DNA from: Osedax fenrisi | Lineage: Eukaryota > Annelida > Polychaeta > Sabellida > Siboglinidae | Reading direction: 5' to 3' | NCBI GenBank assembly: GCA_964019155.1 | Contig: OZ025243.1 | Location: 4,601,686 to 4,665,685, forward strand | DNA: 64,000 nucleotides | In this document: in pieces, positions 12,363 to 22,620 of the stretch | How positions within the stretch are numbered: position 1 is the stretch's first letter | How the letters are laid out: the number at the start of each line of letters is the position of its first letter | Position numbers and translations under genes: made by a program | Notes under the pieces: model-generated | Databases searched by the model: none | What the model was told of the DNA's origin: nothing | What the model saw: only the letters and a program-made list of their open reading frames with translations

Positions 12363-13850
12363 AACTCTTGTTATCTTAAATTCTTCAAAATGTAAAGTAC
12401 CAAATAAATGTGTATTATATATAGAAATGTTAACACATATATATGTATGTGATTATAATCTATAGATACATAACCTACAACAACTTATAATTATTACATG
12501 ATTGATATATCGGGGTTTCTCATATATATAGAGGGTGGTATATCGTTGATTTATTGTATATATATATATATATATAATATATATTATAATATATTATATA
12601 TAGTCTAATATTTATAGCCTATATTAATACATTTATTATAATATATATTTTTATTATAATTATTACCCCATTACTGTACTTATTTATATATTTTAATATA
12701 TTATCTGATATAATTATATGGTACACAAATATCAATTACTATAATTATTACAATTTACAATGACCTAATAATTGATATCACTCAATACATATAAGTTATA
12801 TGATAATGGTATATACTAATATAATACATGATTTATGATGAGTTATGCGTATGCATGATTAGACACGCTACACTAGCATATAATTAATATAATGTGTGTG
12901 TATATTATATACTACATTGAGTAACATAATATAAACGTATAAATGCATAATAATTAATTTAAAGAATTACAATACATGTTATATTATAGGTTTAATTCAT
13001 CATATTTTTATTAAAACCCGAATGCTTGTCTATATATGCAATGATTTCCTGTAAAATTATATATATATATATATATATATGTATATTCTATACGAGATAT
13101 ATTTTCTCTAGTTTATATATAATAAATACGTATTAGAATTACATAAAATAACTACAAATATAACACCTTATTTGTTACCATTTTTATTGATTATAATTAA
13201 AACGAATTATATTTTAATTAAATATTATATAAATTATAATATTCTAATTAATATCACAATTTAATGTATATATCAAAGAATTAATTAAAATTATTGAATT
13301 ATTGTATTTATCTATCTTATAATATTAATCTTAATATAATATATTCATTCTCCTATTAATTTTACTAAATATACTTACGACATATTTACATATATTATTT
13401 GAAATAATAAATGTTCGTAATGTAAAAAATATTCGTAATATCGTATTAATATCATAAAATATAATAATAATATACATTAACTATTCAATATATTTATAAA
13501 TATTGAAAGTATAGTTAAATATACGTTTAAATATGATATTAGTTGTATTCGTTACCGATAAAAGCGTCGATCTTGAGACTGCTATTTGTCATGTTATACC
13601 ATATATCCACCATGGCTTTTAGACCATATCTACCGGAACAATTTGTCTCGCCAAAGTGCGCTTTAATCGTAAACTCATAGGCATCCGTCGAATTATCTAT
13701 ATCCTCGATGGCTATCGGTACAATGTGTTTAGCAAGTTTGCCGATGTGATATTCGGAGTACATGACTCCGATGTTGATATCGAGATCGGTGTCGTTCACG
13801 CATGCGCAGAGAGCGAACATCGACGTCAACACTAATAGTATAACAATCAT
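102..13850 (-). CDS. Receptor guanylate cyclase / natriuretic peptide receptor-type gene, extracellular part plus TM (partial, spliced)
   Basis: Eleven exons join in frame on the minus strand: 13556-13850, 10813-10946, 10210-10329, 7267-7384, 6402-6519, 5922-6007, 4849-4982, 4530-4668, 4298-4406, 1021-1133 and 102-183. They total 1448 nt (about 482 residues), and every intron has GT...AG ends with matching phases. Seen: signal peptide, then an ANF_receptor (type I periplasmic-binding-like) domain with DAFIG, CE.G, GIPMISYGC, YPTFART, FNWDHISVI, AYDMGLMNGSYAFI, YEAVWLYAVALN, MFNITFKG, DENGD and WPGGKT...PICG, then one membrane helix. In the family this domain binds a peptide or other extracellular ligand, and the cytoplasmic side carries a kinase-homology domain and guanylate cyclase. 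That part would lie left of position 1, so a clearance-type receptor lacking cyclase is not excluded. Introns reach 3 kb and are full of transposons. Confidence in the family is high; exon 5922-6007 is the least certain. Confidence 0.88.
184..1020 (-). other. Receptor intron, AT-rich
   Basis: No coding signal was seen. The stretch is A+T-rich with an (AT)n array near 780-805 and shorter TA tracts near 630-648 and 815-835. It lies between the TM exon and the WPGG exon. Confidence 0.6.
1021..1133 (-). CDS. Receptor exon: membrane-proximal WPGG/PICG segment
   Basis: The acceptor TTAACAG and donor GTAATAG bound 113 nt entered in phase 2 and left in phase 1. The peptide includes IYWPGGKT and TPICGWKNENC. 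WPGG followed by a P.CG...C motif is the conserved membrane-proximal hinge of receptor guanylate cyclases, with cysteines likely disulphide-linked. Confidence 0.9.
1225..1375 (+). mobile_element. 3' tail of a retroposon family (copy 1 of 2)
   Basis: The segment is closely similar to 40775-40930. Shared features are a (TTA)-rich stretch, a cgagcga motif, a 'catgaccctatttta'-like block, 'aataaac', and a terminal (ATC)n run. Similar bodies ending in a short tandem tail are typical of non-LTR retroposon 3' ends. No coding region is attached. It lies in a receptor intron, after a long (AT)n array (1170-1222). Confidence 0.6.
1376..1776. other. AT-rich intron sequence without recognisable genes
   Basis: TA tracts lie at 1430-1465 and 1760-1775. 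Nothing else was recognised before the LINE body begins. Confidence 0.5.
1777..4100 (+). mobile_element. 5'-truncated non-LTR retrotransposon (CR1/L2/jockey-like), RT gene with one nonsense codon
   Basis: One reading frame stays open from about 1746 to 3671 except for a TAA at 2955-2957. It encodes a reverse transcriptase: YRPISILP (about residue 218 from 1746), NQYGFLSGKST, DMAKAFDKVSH, GVPQGSVLGP and the catalytic FADD, then a C-terminal region with YGSSVWNP. The endonuclease half is missing, so the copy is 5' truncated as LINEs usually are. A 3' UTR of about 400 bp ends in (ATT)n near 4078-4100. It lies in a receptor intron, in opposite orientation to the host gene. The near-intact frame suggests a young insertion. 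Confidence 0.88.
4298..4406 (-). CDS. Receptor exon: DENGD segment
   Basis: Entered in phase 1 (acceptor CTTGAAG) and left in phase 2 (AG|GTATTA), 109 nt. It encodes VGGNDVSIDENGDAIRNF and GDFHNVIKYNI. The G....ID.NGD motif after MFN.TF.G is conserved in this receptor family. Confidence 0.88.
4530..4668 (-). CDS. Receptor exon: YEAVWLYAVALN segment
   Basis: Entered in phase 0 (acceptor ATAAAG) and left in phase 1 (AAAG|GTTATT), 139 nt. It encodes IIYAMMLYEAVWLYAVALNK and NIAKRMFNITFKG, strongly typical of the ANF_receptor domain. Confidence 0.9.
4849..4982 (-). CDS. Receptor exon: variable linker segment
   Basis: 134 nt, phase 1 in (GGATAG|GC) and phase 0 out (GAT|GTTTGT). It encodes ILDITVKLNHSVKFDEEIIQ and a charged stretch. 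It joins in frame to 'AFEG' of the previous exon. This part of the family is poorly conserved, so the call rests mainly on position, phase and open frame. Confidence 0.7.
4983..5921 (-). other. Receptor intron with hairpin
   Basis: AT-rich. It contains an inverted repeat at 5651-5710 (separate entry) and (AT)n tracts near 5010-5030 and 5806-5856. No coding signal was seen. Confidence 0.5.
5651..5710. repeat. Near-perfect inverted repeat, 20-bp arms
   Basis: Arm 5651-5670 (taccatcgatataaagaaag) is the reverse complement of 5690-5710 apart from one extra G, around a 19-nt loop. It is followed and preceded by 'ggtatta'-type words. It is most likely a foldback remnant in the intron; no function is visible. 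Confidence 0.75.
5922..6007 (-). CDS. Receptor exon: short linker ending AFEG
   Basis: 86 nt, phase 2 in (TTAATAG|A) and phase 1 out (GAAG|GTAATA). It encodes RFKLSERESLILNKSQ and HDQSYSAFE. The AFE ending continuing into ILDITV fits the family's 'AF..LL.I' pattern. Sequence conservation is low, so this is the weakest exon of the chain. Confidence 0.62.
6402..6519 (-). CDS. Receptor exon: VFLICAN...AYDMG segment
   Basis: 118 nt, phase 1 in (CATCAG) and phase 2 out (AG|GTTCTG). It encodes VFLICANNEDTRDFLLHAYD and GLMNGSYAFITID, an excellent match to the ANF_receptor pattern (RV.I.C.......A...G...G.Y.F...D). Confidence 0.92.
6520..7266 (-). other. Receptor intron, AT-rich
   Basis: It contains a 50-nt (AT)n array at 6852-6901 and a short (AC)n/(AT)n tract near 7147-7173. 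No gene was recognised. Confidence 0.5.
7267..7384 (-). CDS. Receptor exon: LKVRVSAYFNEN segment
   Basis: 118 nt, phase 0 in (TTTAG|TTA) and phase 1 out (AGAG|GTATGT). It encodes LFLEEADLKVRVSAYFNENV and KTEFEKIRLLTEYTR, joining the FNWDHISVI and VFLICAN exons in frame as the family requires. Confidence 0.85.
7385..7799 (-). other. Receptor intron, AT-rich
   Basis: A+T-rich with no coding signal. It may include eroded sequence of the MITE-like element that becomes recognisable from about 7800. Confidence 0.4.
7800..8122 (+). mobile_element. Right-end fragment of MITE-like family A (copy A2)
   Basis: From about 7838 to 8122 it aligns with 23520-23778: 'gatattat.ctactacaatta', a run with 'caaataaatatatt.aatattgaataagtt', then 'gggtcggtaat.ggaga' at the end. 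The terminal motif is degraded (GAAATTCTCC against GAAAGTCTCC). Confidence 0.65.
8560..9435 (+). pseudogene. Degenerate LINE reverse transcriptase fragment
   Basis: Pieces of an L2/CR1-like reverse transcriptase lie in several frames. There is an 'IITPILKKPSPDPESLLNYR' block near 8690-8750, 'FDTLDHKILLSRL' and 'GVPQGSLLGP' in 8968-9252, and 'IKEWLISNNILLNTSK' near 9330-9380. In the YADD box the codon for the first catalytic Asp is TAG (9250-9252), so the copy is dead. It follows a 40-nt (AT)n array within a receptor intron. Confidence 0.8.
9436..10209 (-). other. Receptor intron, AT-rich
   Basis: (AT)n arrays lie near 9616-9630, 9733-9752 and 9952-9997. No coding signal was seen. Confidence 0.45.
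10210..10329 (-). CDS. Receptor exon: FNWDHISVI segment
   Basis: Exactly 40 codons, phase 0 on both sides (acceptor TGACAG, donor GTTAGT). It encodes ASYSTIGPLIVQIMKKFNWD and HISVITSTNREWD. The 'P...F.WDHISVI' block is a hallmark of the family. Confidence 0.9.
10330..10812 (-). other. Receptor intron with small tandem repeat
   Basis: AT-rich. Four to five alternating 'tgacataaaa'/'tgacataaa' units lie at 10732-10780, about 30 nt downstream of the preceding exon's donor. An (AT)n array lies at 10643-10672. Confidence 0.5.
10813..10946 (-). CDS. Receptor exon: CE.G...GIPMISYGC segment (first common exon)
   Basis: 134 nt, phase 1 in (TAATAG|GT) and phase 0 out (CAG|GTTTCA). It encodes PACDIICEAGALLSSGWG, IPMISYGCTQTTLSN and LYPTFARTQ. 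This is the best-conserved block of ANF_receptor domains. Both upstream N-terminal cassettes end in a phase-1 G that fits this acceptor. Confidence 0.95.
10975..11420 (-). mobile_element. Probable LINE 3'-tail copy, degenerate
   Basis: 11041-11140 resembles 11690-11830 ('gatttctcaaaa.tgtatatata', 'aataaaa.ttggtaaaac.att', 'aataaaataattta'). On the minus strand 11230-11320 reads like a short LINE C-terminal piece, but this is weak. (AT)n arrays flank it (10980-11013, 11322-11395). Confidence 0.35.
11640..12245 (-). mobile_element. LINE 3' fragment (RT C-terminus and 3' tail)
   Basis: The minus strand of 11880-12010 reads LAQSYIGPNL, a stop, NSFPPYIRSIKSHKTF and KKYIQQFI, matching the terminal '..GP.LWNSLP..IR....FK..L' region of CR1/L2-like reverse transcriptases. 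The 3' side at 11650-11690 ends in an (AATC)-type tail. It lies in a receptor intron and has the same orientation as the gene. Confidence 0.6.
12246..13555 (-). other. Receptor intron, AT-rich
   Basis: (AT)n arrays lie at 12323-12357, 12558-12576 and 13058-13080. No gene or conserved repeat was recognised. Confidence 0.45.
13556..13850 (-). CDS. Receptor N-terminal cassette 1: signal peptide plus start of ligand-binding domain
   Basis: It starts at the ATG at 13850. The first 17 or so residues are a signal peptide (MIVILLVLTSMFALCA), followed by DLDINIGVMYSEYHIG, AIEDID, AHFGETNCS, YGLKAMVDIWY and KIDAFI, leaving in phase 1 at G|GTAACG. It holds the whole first lobe start in one exon and has several N-glycosylation sequons (NDT, NST, NCS, NMT). 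G+C-richer sequence upstream (13851-14060) fits a promoter/5' UTR. Its end matches the phase and position of cassette 2. Confidence 0.9.
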
Positions 13851-14060
13851 AGTTGGTGGTGGGTTCGTGGTGGGTGTTGCTCGTGAATACGGTGACCTCG
13901 CTAGGGTGATGTTGCTCGCGTTAACTAGGAAGCTCGAATGATATCGTCCCAGCGCCTACACAATACTCGTATTGTTAGGCCATCGAGCCGTGAGTAATTG
14001 TGCGTGATACATCACTAAATACACCGGCAACCATTTCGCGCGGTTACCGATCTAGTTTAT
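13851..14060 (-). promoter_or_regulatory. Putative 5' UTR/promoter island of receptor cassette 1
   Basis: About 200 nt immediately upstream of the start codon has clearly higher G+C and CpG content than the surroundings, with no long open frame. Position suggests 5' UTR and core promoter; no specific box was assigned. Confidence 0.4.
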
Positions 14061-14307
14061 TACGTAATCAAAAGTATAACAATGGAATAAGGGATAATTA
14101 TCACGCGTGCAGCTATTTTCGTTAGGCTCATGATGTTAATGACATGTATGAATAGATAAATCTGCGACAATATCACGTACATTAGTAGTTATTTTATTTG
14201 TGTGATCATATTATATAATATGATATTTATAATACATTAATGTACACGTATGACGTACTTCGTACCCCTCACTCGTATTCATAATAACGGTTTCACTTGA
14301 CACGTTC

Positions 14308-14352
<45 letters not shown>

Positions 14353-16278
14353 TGGTATTTTATTGTATTAAATTAGAATCAATGTAATTAATAAGGAACA
14401 TATTCTATAAGTATCGCAAATATAATAAAATAAAAAATGAAGACAATATTAAAAATATAATTTATGTATTATAATTTACTATTCATACAAATTAAAGTAA
14501 TAAAAGGTAATATTTATAATAACATTTCGATAATATGTTGGGTAAATTATCAGAGTATATTTTAATAAAATGATTAGAATGATGTGATATTAAATGTAAA
14601 TGTCGTGCATAGATAGTGTACAACGTACAATATACGTTAAGTATGCTTTTAATATAGAATTATATAACAAATATTTGATGGTATATAATAAATATGTGGT
14701 CGTTAACGAATTCATATTCATTATTTTTTCTACAATTATTTTACATTAAATTATTAAAATATAATTCATTATCTTTTTAATAATCAATATGTTATTCAAA
14801 GGTAATAAAAAGTGAATTAAAACATACTACTGAGGCACAATATAATACCTAGTATTATTTAATATTCATTACGCACACATCTTTAGAAGTTTATATCTTT
14901 GAATTTTTGTTTACACAATTTACAATAATATATATTATAGCATTGAATTGTTATTGTTTTTGTAATTATTATTGTATTGTTATTTTTTTAAATAATATGG
15001 AATGTATATAAGGTATAGAGGAATATGTGTGTATTTTATTATATATATATATATATATATATATAGTTAATTGATTTTTAATATTTATTAAGTTATATGA
15101 GGATGGAGTAACATTTAGATTTATTAGTAGTATTTATATGTATATACATAGATCTATAGATATATAGATAATGCTCAGTGGAGGACCTAACTTATTGATT
15201 GTCAATAATTTAAAAAGATAAATATGTGTATATGGGTAATGGTAGAGTTTAGATATACAATGCCATTATCGAGATATTACTATATAAACTGGTATTGGTT
15301 ACATTAATTGACATTTGAAAAAAAATCTTTGAAGTCTGCGTTTTGTTAACTGATTCTAGACTATAGTCTAAAACTATAGTTTTCACACTGATTTCAAATA
15401 TATAATTATTTTTTTTCAGATCAGATCAAGTTTTTTATTTATTTAAGTTTCAAAATTTATGAAAAAATCACAAAAATAGGAAAAATAAAGAAAATTAACT
15501 GAAATATAATGAATTTATTACAATAGTAGTTGGTATATTTTAATATATGATGATTAAAAATAATAATGTTATTATATTAAGTTAATATTATTAACATAGT
15601 TATATTTTTAATAGTCATTGATTAAACGAATAATGTAATGATTTTATTCTATTTGAAATATATTATATTATATCCCTTTTTGACTCCAATAATAATCATC
15701 TAGGATATTAATAGTGACGTTTCTTGGTATCCATCTTCCAGTGTCAAAATACGAAAATCAATGAAAAAAAATACGCTTATCAATGATTGTAATATGATTG
15801 TAATATGATTACAAATCATGATGATGATCAAACTATTTTCTAACCACTATCACTGATTACTTTACTTACTGGGTATATATATATATATATATATACATAA
15901 AGTAGTGAATTTCTTAAAACAACTAAAAGTTAATCTCCTCTTTATCTCATTCCTCTTAATATATGTTTCTACATGAAATCGTTGACTCATTATCCCTCTC
16001 AATAATATATTAGGTGAATGTAACATCATGTAAAACCCGTAGTATTATTGAAATATATGGGAAGCAACCAAACTTAGATTATTTGTTATTGTATATAGGC
16101 TAACTTGTATTAAAAAAGACTTTTATACGTAAATATTATAAAAAAAATGTGATACTTAATTTTGCAATTGCGTCATTAGTATGTAGGAAATTCAGTATGC
16201 ATGCATTCTCAAACAGATAAGAATTCACACTGAAATTCGACATCTATAATTATTACATATTACATATAACCGAGAAAC
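14061..16278 (-). other. AT-rich intergenic or intronic sequence
   Basis: (AT)n arrays lie at 14310-14350, 15040-15064 and 15872-15894. No coding exon of the receptor type was found here, in particular no second copy of the CE.G...SYGC exon downstream of cassette 2. Confidence 0.45.
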
Positions 16279-16449
16279 CTATGAAAACGCTGACATCGTA
16301 CTTGGACCAGACGTCCACGAGTTCGTGCAGTCCTGTAGACTGCTCACAAGCCGTGTCTCTCCACACAGTCTCCACGTTCACGTTAGCATCCCTGATCACT
16401 ATGAGGTCGTGGTGCGTTGCTATGTCCTCGTATATCAGTGACAGCATTC
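16279..16449 (-). CDS. Receptor N-terminal cassette 2, second exon
   Basis: 171 nt bounded by a pyrimidine-rich acceptor (C-run then GTACAG) and donor ATAG|GTTTCT, phase 1 on both sides. It encodes GMLSLIYEDIATHHDL, VETVWRDTACEQSTGL and HELVDVWSKYDVSVFIG, homologous to the second half of cassette 1 (GETNCS.RYGLKAMVDIWY...DAFIG). The phase joins exactly to exon 25637-25814 upstream and to 10813-10946 downstream. Confidence 0.85.
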
Positions 16450-16845
16450 CTGTACGGGGGGGGGGGACATGTGGTATGTAACGCGCCTGTGTTATTAATC
16501 ATTAATATTAATGTGTATATATATATATAATAATCAGATTTGTTCATCTTAACACAGCAGAGTAAATCAATGTATATAGAGAGATATATAGGTTCACTGC
16601 ACTTGTTAAGGTATCTACATATCAGCAAAAGGAAAAGGAAATAAATATATATTTCTATTACAATATCTGTAATATCTAACTCTATATCTCTATATATTCA
16701 TAGATGAATATCAGCGTCCGCATTTCTATGTTATTACGTAATAAGCGTGTTACGTAACACGTATTATTAACATAGATATTCCGAGACGCCAACTACGTCA
16801 TTTTATACTACGTATACATATACATATACTATGAGGTCTATAAGC

Positions 16846-16848
<3 letters not shown>
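16450..16848. other. AT-rich spacer with imperfect palindrome
   Basis: Around 16716-16784 an imperfect inverted repeat is built from 'tctatgttattacgtaata' and its mirror with a central cgtgttacgtaacacg. No coding signal was seen. Confidence 0.5.
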
Positions 16849-16910
<62 letters not shown>

Positions 16911-17295
16911 AATATAATTTATGGAATTTAAAGTTTCATTTATATCAGTAACAAATTCTTATAAAATAATATTATTTTCAATATTTAATACTTGTTTATA
17001 TATGTGCAGATAAATTAAAATTCAACAAGTCATTAAGTGAATTAAGTGAATATATTTTACTTACTAGATTTCAATAAAAAATAATAATTAATATGTATGA
17101 ATAGCTTTCAATTATCAAATAAATAACCGAATCATTATATGACTAGGTTTGATAAATGTATAATTTTATCTGAATTTTTTAGACCAAAAATTAATGAATG
17201 TCATAACATATGAATGACTAAAAGTGACACATAATTATACATCAAAATTCCTGGATGGGACGAAAGAACTTCACCAAAATAGAAATAAAATTAAC

Positions 17296-17341
<46 letters not shown>

Positions 17342-17489
17342 TTCATTAATATAATATATGTCATTAATATAATATGATTACACATACAAATGTATTAATA
17401 TCAAATATAACAATATATTATTAGTAACTAAAGCATTCTAAACATTATATGCATAATTTATATATATATACTATATTAATAACGTTATA
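16849..17489. other. AT-rich spacer including a SINE-3'-like block
   Basis: (AT)n arrays lie at 16849-16907 and 17299-17334. The stretch 17222-17296 shares 'ttcctggatggga.gaaa' and 'caccaaa.a.aaataa' with 41845-41900, the tail of the tRNA-derived SINE copy. Confidence 0.5.
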
Positions 17490-18080
17490 AGCATATATCT
17501 AGAGGTCATATATATCCCTAATACTCTTTATGTCTCATTAAGGATACCCTATAACTAATAAGCGTGCAGCGTGTGAACTATTATAATTTTCATAAAAATC
17601 GCGTGCGATATAAAATTAATTGCATCAATTTATGTATACGTTTTATATTATTAATTAGATACTTGTAATTATTAATTAATAAAATAATAAAAATTAATAA
17701 ATTAATTAAATATTAAATTATATTATTCATAAAAATAATTATAAGTAATGTAATTTTAATTTATCTGATTAGTTCATCAATAATATATAGTATAGCCTAG
17801 TGGTTTATAGGGTGTCCGTATTATAGCACATATATAGCACATATATGTCCGAATACGGACTTGTACCTATAGGTACAGAATACGGACATCCCTGTTATCT
17901 ATTGAATAAAAAGGAATTAAAAAGGATATAATAAAATTTTAAAATCACAAAAATATCAATAATCATATATTATAGACTAATGTAAATATATTATAATTTT
18001 TGAATAAAAATATTGAGTAATAAAATTTTAAAATCATTTATTAGTAAAGTGTCTGTATTAGGTGTTCACTTTCCCCTATA
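17490..18080 (-). mobile_element. MITE-like family B, copy B2 (reverse orientation, one end missing)
   Basis: It is the reverse complement of roughly 32013-32570. Shared are 'gtgtccgtatt', 'cgaatacggac', 'atcgcgtgcg' and 'gaggtca', and the terminus at 18080 reads (minus) TATAGGGGAAAGTG. The second TIR is absent or eroded near 17490. Confidence 0.72.
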
Positions 18081-19700
18081 TACTGGTATACCAATTAGAT
18101 ATTACTATGCTTAGAATGTCCACCAATTGATTTAAACATAATATATATATATATAAATTTATTAAATTATTTTAAAAGAAAAAAACACTTGTACATTTTC
18201 CTGCCAATTGATAAATTTAAAATATTTAATTATATATATATATATTTATGATACATATTATAATTATTATATCTATATATATATATAGTTAAAATGTGAT
18301 GTAAAAATATGCATTATAACATGTATTATACATTAAAGTCTTAAAATCATACTTATATTAGCGTTATTAGTAAACAAATATAAATAAATTGAATCTAAAG
18401 TTAATGCTATATAATATGTATTTGGATATATATTATGCATTATAATAATTAATTATATTTTAGATATATATGTATTATTTGTAATGTTGTATTATATATT
18501 ATTTATTTATATATATACGGATAAATCAAGAAATAGTTATAAATGATATAATATAATATGTATAATATTATACAATAATTACCGTTATACTTTATTTTAT
18601 TTTCGGTGTTTTAAAATGTATTATTTATGAGTTCTATTTGTCATAGAGATATTTATCATATGATTTAAATACCAGTTAAAAGTGTATTATCATATATTGT
18701 AGATTTACAATAAAACAAATGTGATAAAAAATGTATTTGGAAAAAAACGAATTTCGTGACTACCTATAATTAATAAAATAATAAACATTGATTATTGTAA
18801 AACAACTATTATTAATTTAAATATTCACACATTATAAATAATATTTAACAACACTGTTAACATTAACATAAGAAAATTAACGAATCACAATATATACCAG
18901 CAACACCGACCATTTCGTAAAGTTAACATCAAATATGACTACTATATACAAATTAAAACATTAATTTAAATATAAATATATATATATATTTAAAAAAAAA
19001 TAAAAATAAAAATATAAAAATAAAAATGTTACATACAGTTTTTACCATCTTTCTGAATATACTTTTTGTTATATTTTATTCAGTGTTATTCAGTTGTATT
19101 TAATTTTTTTCATTTTTACTAATTTATCTATATTTTTGTTTATTATATTTATCTATATTTATATTTATCTATATTTGTATATTATACACTATAGTGTATT
19201 ATTTTATAGTCCTTATTATTTATTTTAGTTATTTATTTATAAATAATTAAATGATGATTTCATAATTTTATGGTAAGTTCAAACAATTTATATTATTTTT
19301 CTATTTAATCCATTGTAGTGTATATGTAAACAGGAAGTCATCTAATATTTTATAATATATTAATTTTATTTATATAGTTTTTTGGACTTGCTTTAAAATT
19401 AAGGGTAATTGTCTCGATAAGCTTTAGATTCTACAAAAACCCTGGTGTAATCCTAAATCTGATAATAATAATAATAATAAAAAATAATAATATTTATAAA
19501 TTTATAAATTTATAATATACATTATTGTATATTATTTATATTACTATAGTTATAATACATATTAAATATGAATTTATATTCCAATAATAGATTTACAATA
19601 TAGAAATCGATAAAGAAATGTATTTTTATTTTTCAAACGCTAATATACGATACCTACATCATATAATGGTCATGTTATAAATGCATTAGAACCACGAAAA
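18081..19700. other. AT-rich sequence without recognised features
   Basis: Low-complexity TA and TTTATT tracts; nothing coding was seen. It lies within the span between the two exons of cassette 2. Confidence 0.4.
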
Positions 19701-19720
19701 ACATGTACTAATACACGGTA

Positions 19721-19915
19721 TTATGCAATCCCACTATTCACCGATTGATTCTTGACTCTAAACTGGTTCTTTGACATGAACAACACAACACGTAGTCCAA
19801 TTCTAGAGAACAATGCAGCTTCCGGTATAGGCGGATATCGTAGTGGTAATTTAGTGGCGATCAGAACGCGGCCATTGTTATATACGTATGCGCGTGACCA
19901 CGTTATTAATAGCAT
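19721..19915 (-). other. Exon-like island of unknown meaning
   Basis: A 64-codon open frame of unusually high G+C for this region (RVLIATKLPLRYPPIPEAA, IGLRVVLFMSKNQ). It lies between the two exons of cassette 2, but those join to each other directly, so it is not needed. It could be a third alternative N-terminal exon, an eroded exon, or chance. No family was recognised. Confidence 0.22.
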
Positions 19916-20009
19916 CGCGATATAGGCACACTAACGACCAGTTATTAACATAATTATATATAAACTATATATAAAAACTTACTATTCACATTGAGTGTAT
20001 ATATATATA

Positions 20010-20020
<11 letters not shown>

Positions 20021-20091
<71 letters not shown>
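20021..20091. repeat. Long (AT)n dinucleotide array
   Basis: About 70 nt of pure AT. It is one of many such arrays in the window, others being near 1170-1222, 6852-6901, 16849-16907, 26401-26449, 35686-35758, 39711-39767, 41568-41622, 44931-44984, 61515-61560, 61815-61859, 63050-63102 and 63430-63473. They interrupt introns and transposons alike. Confidence 0.95.
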
Positions 20092-20098
<7 letters not shown>

Positions 20099-20519
20099 GT
20101 ATAAGTATAAGCTAAATGACATCTACAATATAAATTATGGTATAATATATAATGAAATAATATAAGAATTATATATATATATACATTTTATTATACAGTT
20201 TGTTCTACGTTATACACTATTAGTACACACGCATATTAATAGTTAGTATATATATATTATACTATATATAGTTTTAATAATTTATATACGATAGTTAACT
20301 TATTTAAATTGGAGAAGGAAAGAGAAAATTGATATAATAAATACCTTAATACATGACCTGGGATTTCCCAATAAAACTAAAACTATATCCAAAAACATCT
20401 TAAGTTATAATCATAATTATAATTAGTTAACTGATTAGGTTATTCTGATAATTTAAAACTTAAATATATTGAAGTAGATAGTATAGTTATATAGTTGTAT
20501 AGTAAAATATATATATAAT

Positions 20520-21320
20520 CTTACTTACTTTTTTCAGGCTCTCGCTCGACCCATGTTGACAGTCTCTTCCATTCCTCACGATCCATCCCACTTATCATAT
20601 TTCATCGATATTCTCAATTACAGTATGAAGTTTTAGTGTCTCTATAAACATAACTGCTGACAACATATTCTTCTTCTGTTTCATCGTGTTGGTGTTCATA
20701 CAAGTATGTCGATTTCTATTTTTTGATGTATATACAGTGTCAGGCAGTATTTAATATTATTTCAGAGATTATATTTGATACTTTCGCTGATTCATTATAA
20801 GGTTTTCGGTACTGGTTTTGCTTTTCCATGATGATTTTCTGAGTGTAGCATCTGTATATCCAATTTCTCAGATTACTTTATAGACCTTATAAGGTCCAGC
20901 ATTGACTACCATATAATAGAATGTTTTAACAGTAGATTTAAATGTCCGGATCTTTAACATATTTCTCATGTTTATCATTCCATTATATCCATCCAAGAGA
21001 CAGCCTTTCTAATTTCGAAGTATTTTCAGAGCTTGACATTCATACTCCTAGATATTTGTAATTGGATACTTATTTTATTGGGTCACCGTTTATTTTTTTA
21101 ATGTATGGGAAATTGTTGAAGGTTATATCCGATAATTTCTGTTTTTCTAGTGTTTAACGTTATATATATTTGTCCAGCTTCTATGTCAACTTTATATAAC
21201 AGTTCTTGTGATTGTTATAATTATTAAGATATCATGCCATATCGTCAGCATAACTTAGATCGGTTATAACGAATATCTGGTTATCTGTTGTATCTTCTCT
21301 CAAATATATATATATAAATG
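20520..21320 (-). pseudogene. Degenerate RTE-like LINE fragment (RT box to C-terminus)
   Basis: The minus strand of 21230-21300 reads ITDLSYADDMA then a stop, followed by a KTEI.. block near 21130-21160. Near 20540-20590 is a C-terminal 'EWKRLSTWVE'-like piece in broken frame (GMEETVNMGRA). This order matches the RT core and C-terminus of RTE-type elements. Several stops and frameshifts are present, and the 5' half is missing. Confidence 0.6.
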
Positions 21321-21455
21321 TAGTATATACAAATATAAATAAATGTTATATTAAAACCTAATGATAAAGTATACTGAATACAAAATTAATTTTATAATTT
21401 ACGATATAATTAATATAAAGATACATTATTATCAGGTTATATATATGATTTGTTA

Positions 21456-21510
<55 letters not shown>

Positions 21511-22620
21511 TCTACTCTAGAATTCCCAACTTACCCCTGATAGTTTCAAATTATTGGTTGCTAATATGTCTACATCACATCGTTGTGGAAGCCTAACTCT
21601 ATTATACTCATCTGCACCTCAGCTTATTTGATCTTCTACCTCATATTTCTCTTCATGCGAAATACTGATCAATAATAATAATTTTTCTTCCGAATTTACC
21701 ATTGTAAATATACTTATATACAGTCCACCTTCATCTAGCCTTAATTTAAACTTAATGCTGATTTAATTATTCAAATTATAAATTGTTATAACAATGATAA
21801 TTATACTTCATTATCTTTTAATGCACTTATATTTGAGTACTTCTTGATATAAAATATATTTTTCAAACCAATACTAATGGTGATACCATTGATTTAGTTC
21901 TATATTTATCATATTCTAATTATATTTCTTCTCCTACTCAAAACTCTCTAATATCTGATATCATTTTATTTGATTTGAACATACTGGTGATACAAATTAA
22001 TCGACCATCTATATCGTATCGAAAAATATCCTATATTAATAAACCTATATTTATTAAGTATGTATACATATATTCCATATATTCCATAAATATATTCCAT
22101 CAACTTAACAACAGTATATATTCTGATTTGTTCTTCACTTTATGATATTCTTTATTTGTCATTATCCCATTCGCTTGCTATTTGTGCACACTCAATTACT
22201 CTTATCTTAACTATAACTAAACTCATTATAAGTCTCCCTGGCTTAATAATTAACTTGTTAAACCAAGATAACTACTTGATATACTAAAATGTAAATATGA
22301 ATCCTCTACAATTTATTCTGATCTTATTTAGTGTATTGATCACTTTACAAATAAAATGTTTCTCTACTAAAATATCATACTTTTGTAGATACGCACTGTA
22401 GATATGGAATTCTTCTAATCTAGCAAGCTTACACATATACATTATTCTTCATCTTAGAAGATAAAACCCAGACTAATCATCATTCTGACCAATCTGATTC
22501 AGTCCGTTATATCTCATTTGTTAATTTCTTTCAATAAAATATGTATAATATTATCAATTTACTTTCAAACATTAACTGGGCACTTCTCAATTTCTATTTA
22601 ACATCTATAGATGACTAATG

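Noticed and set aside
16281..16481. Plus-strand frame over cassette 2
   Set aside because: It is antisense to the receptor exon, which has family motifs and splice sites.
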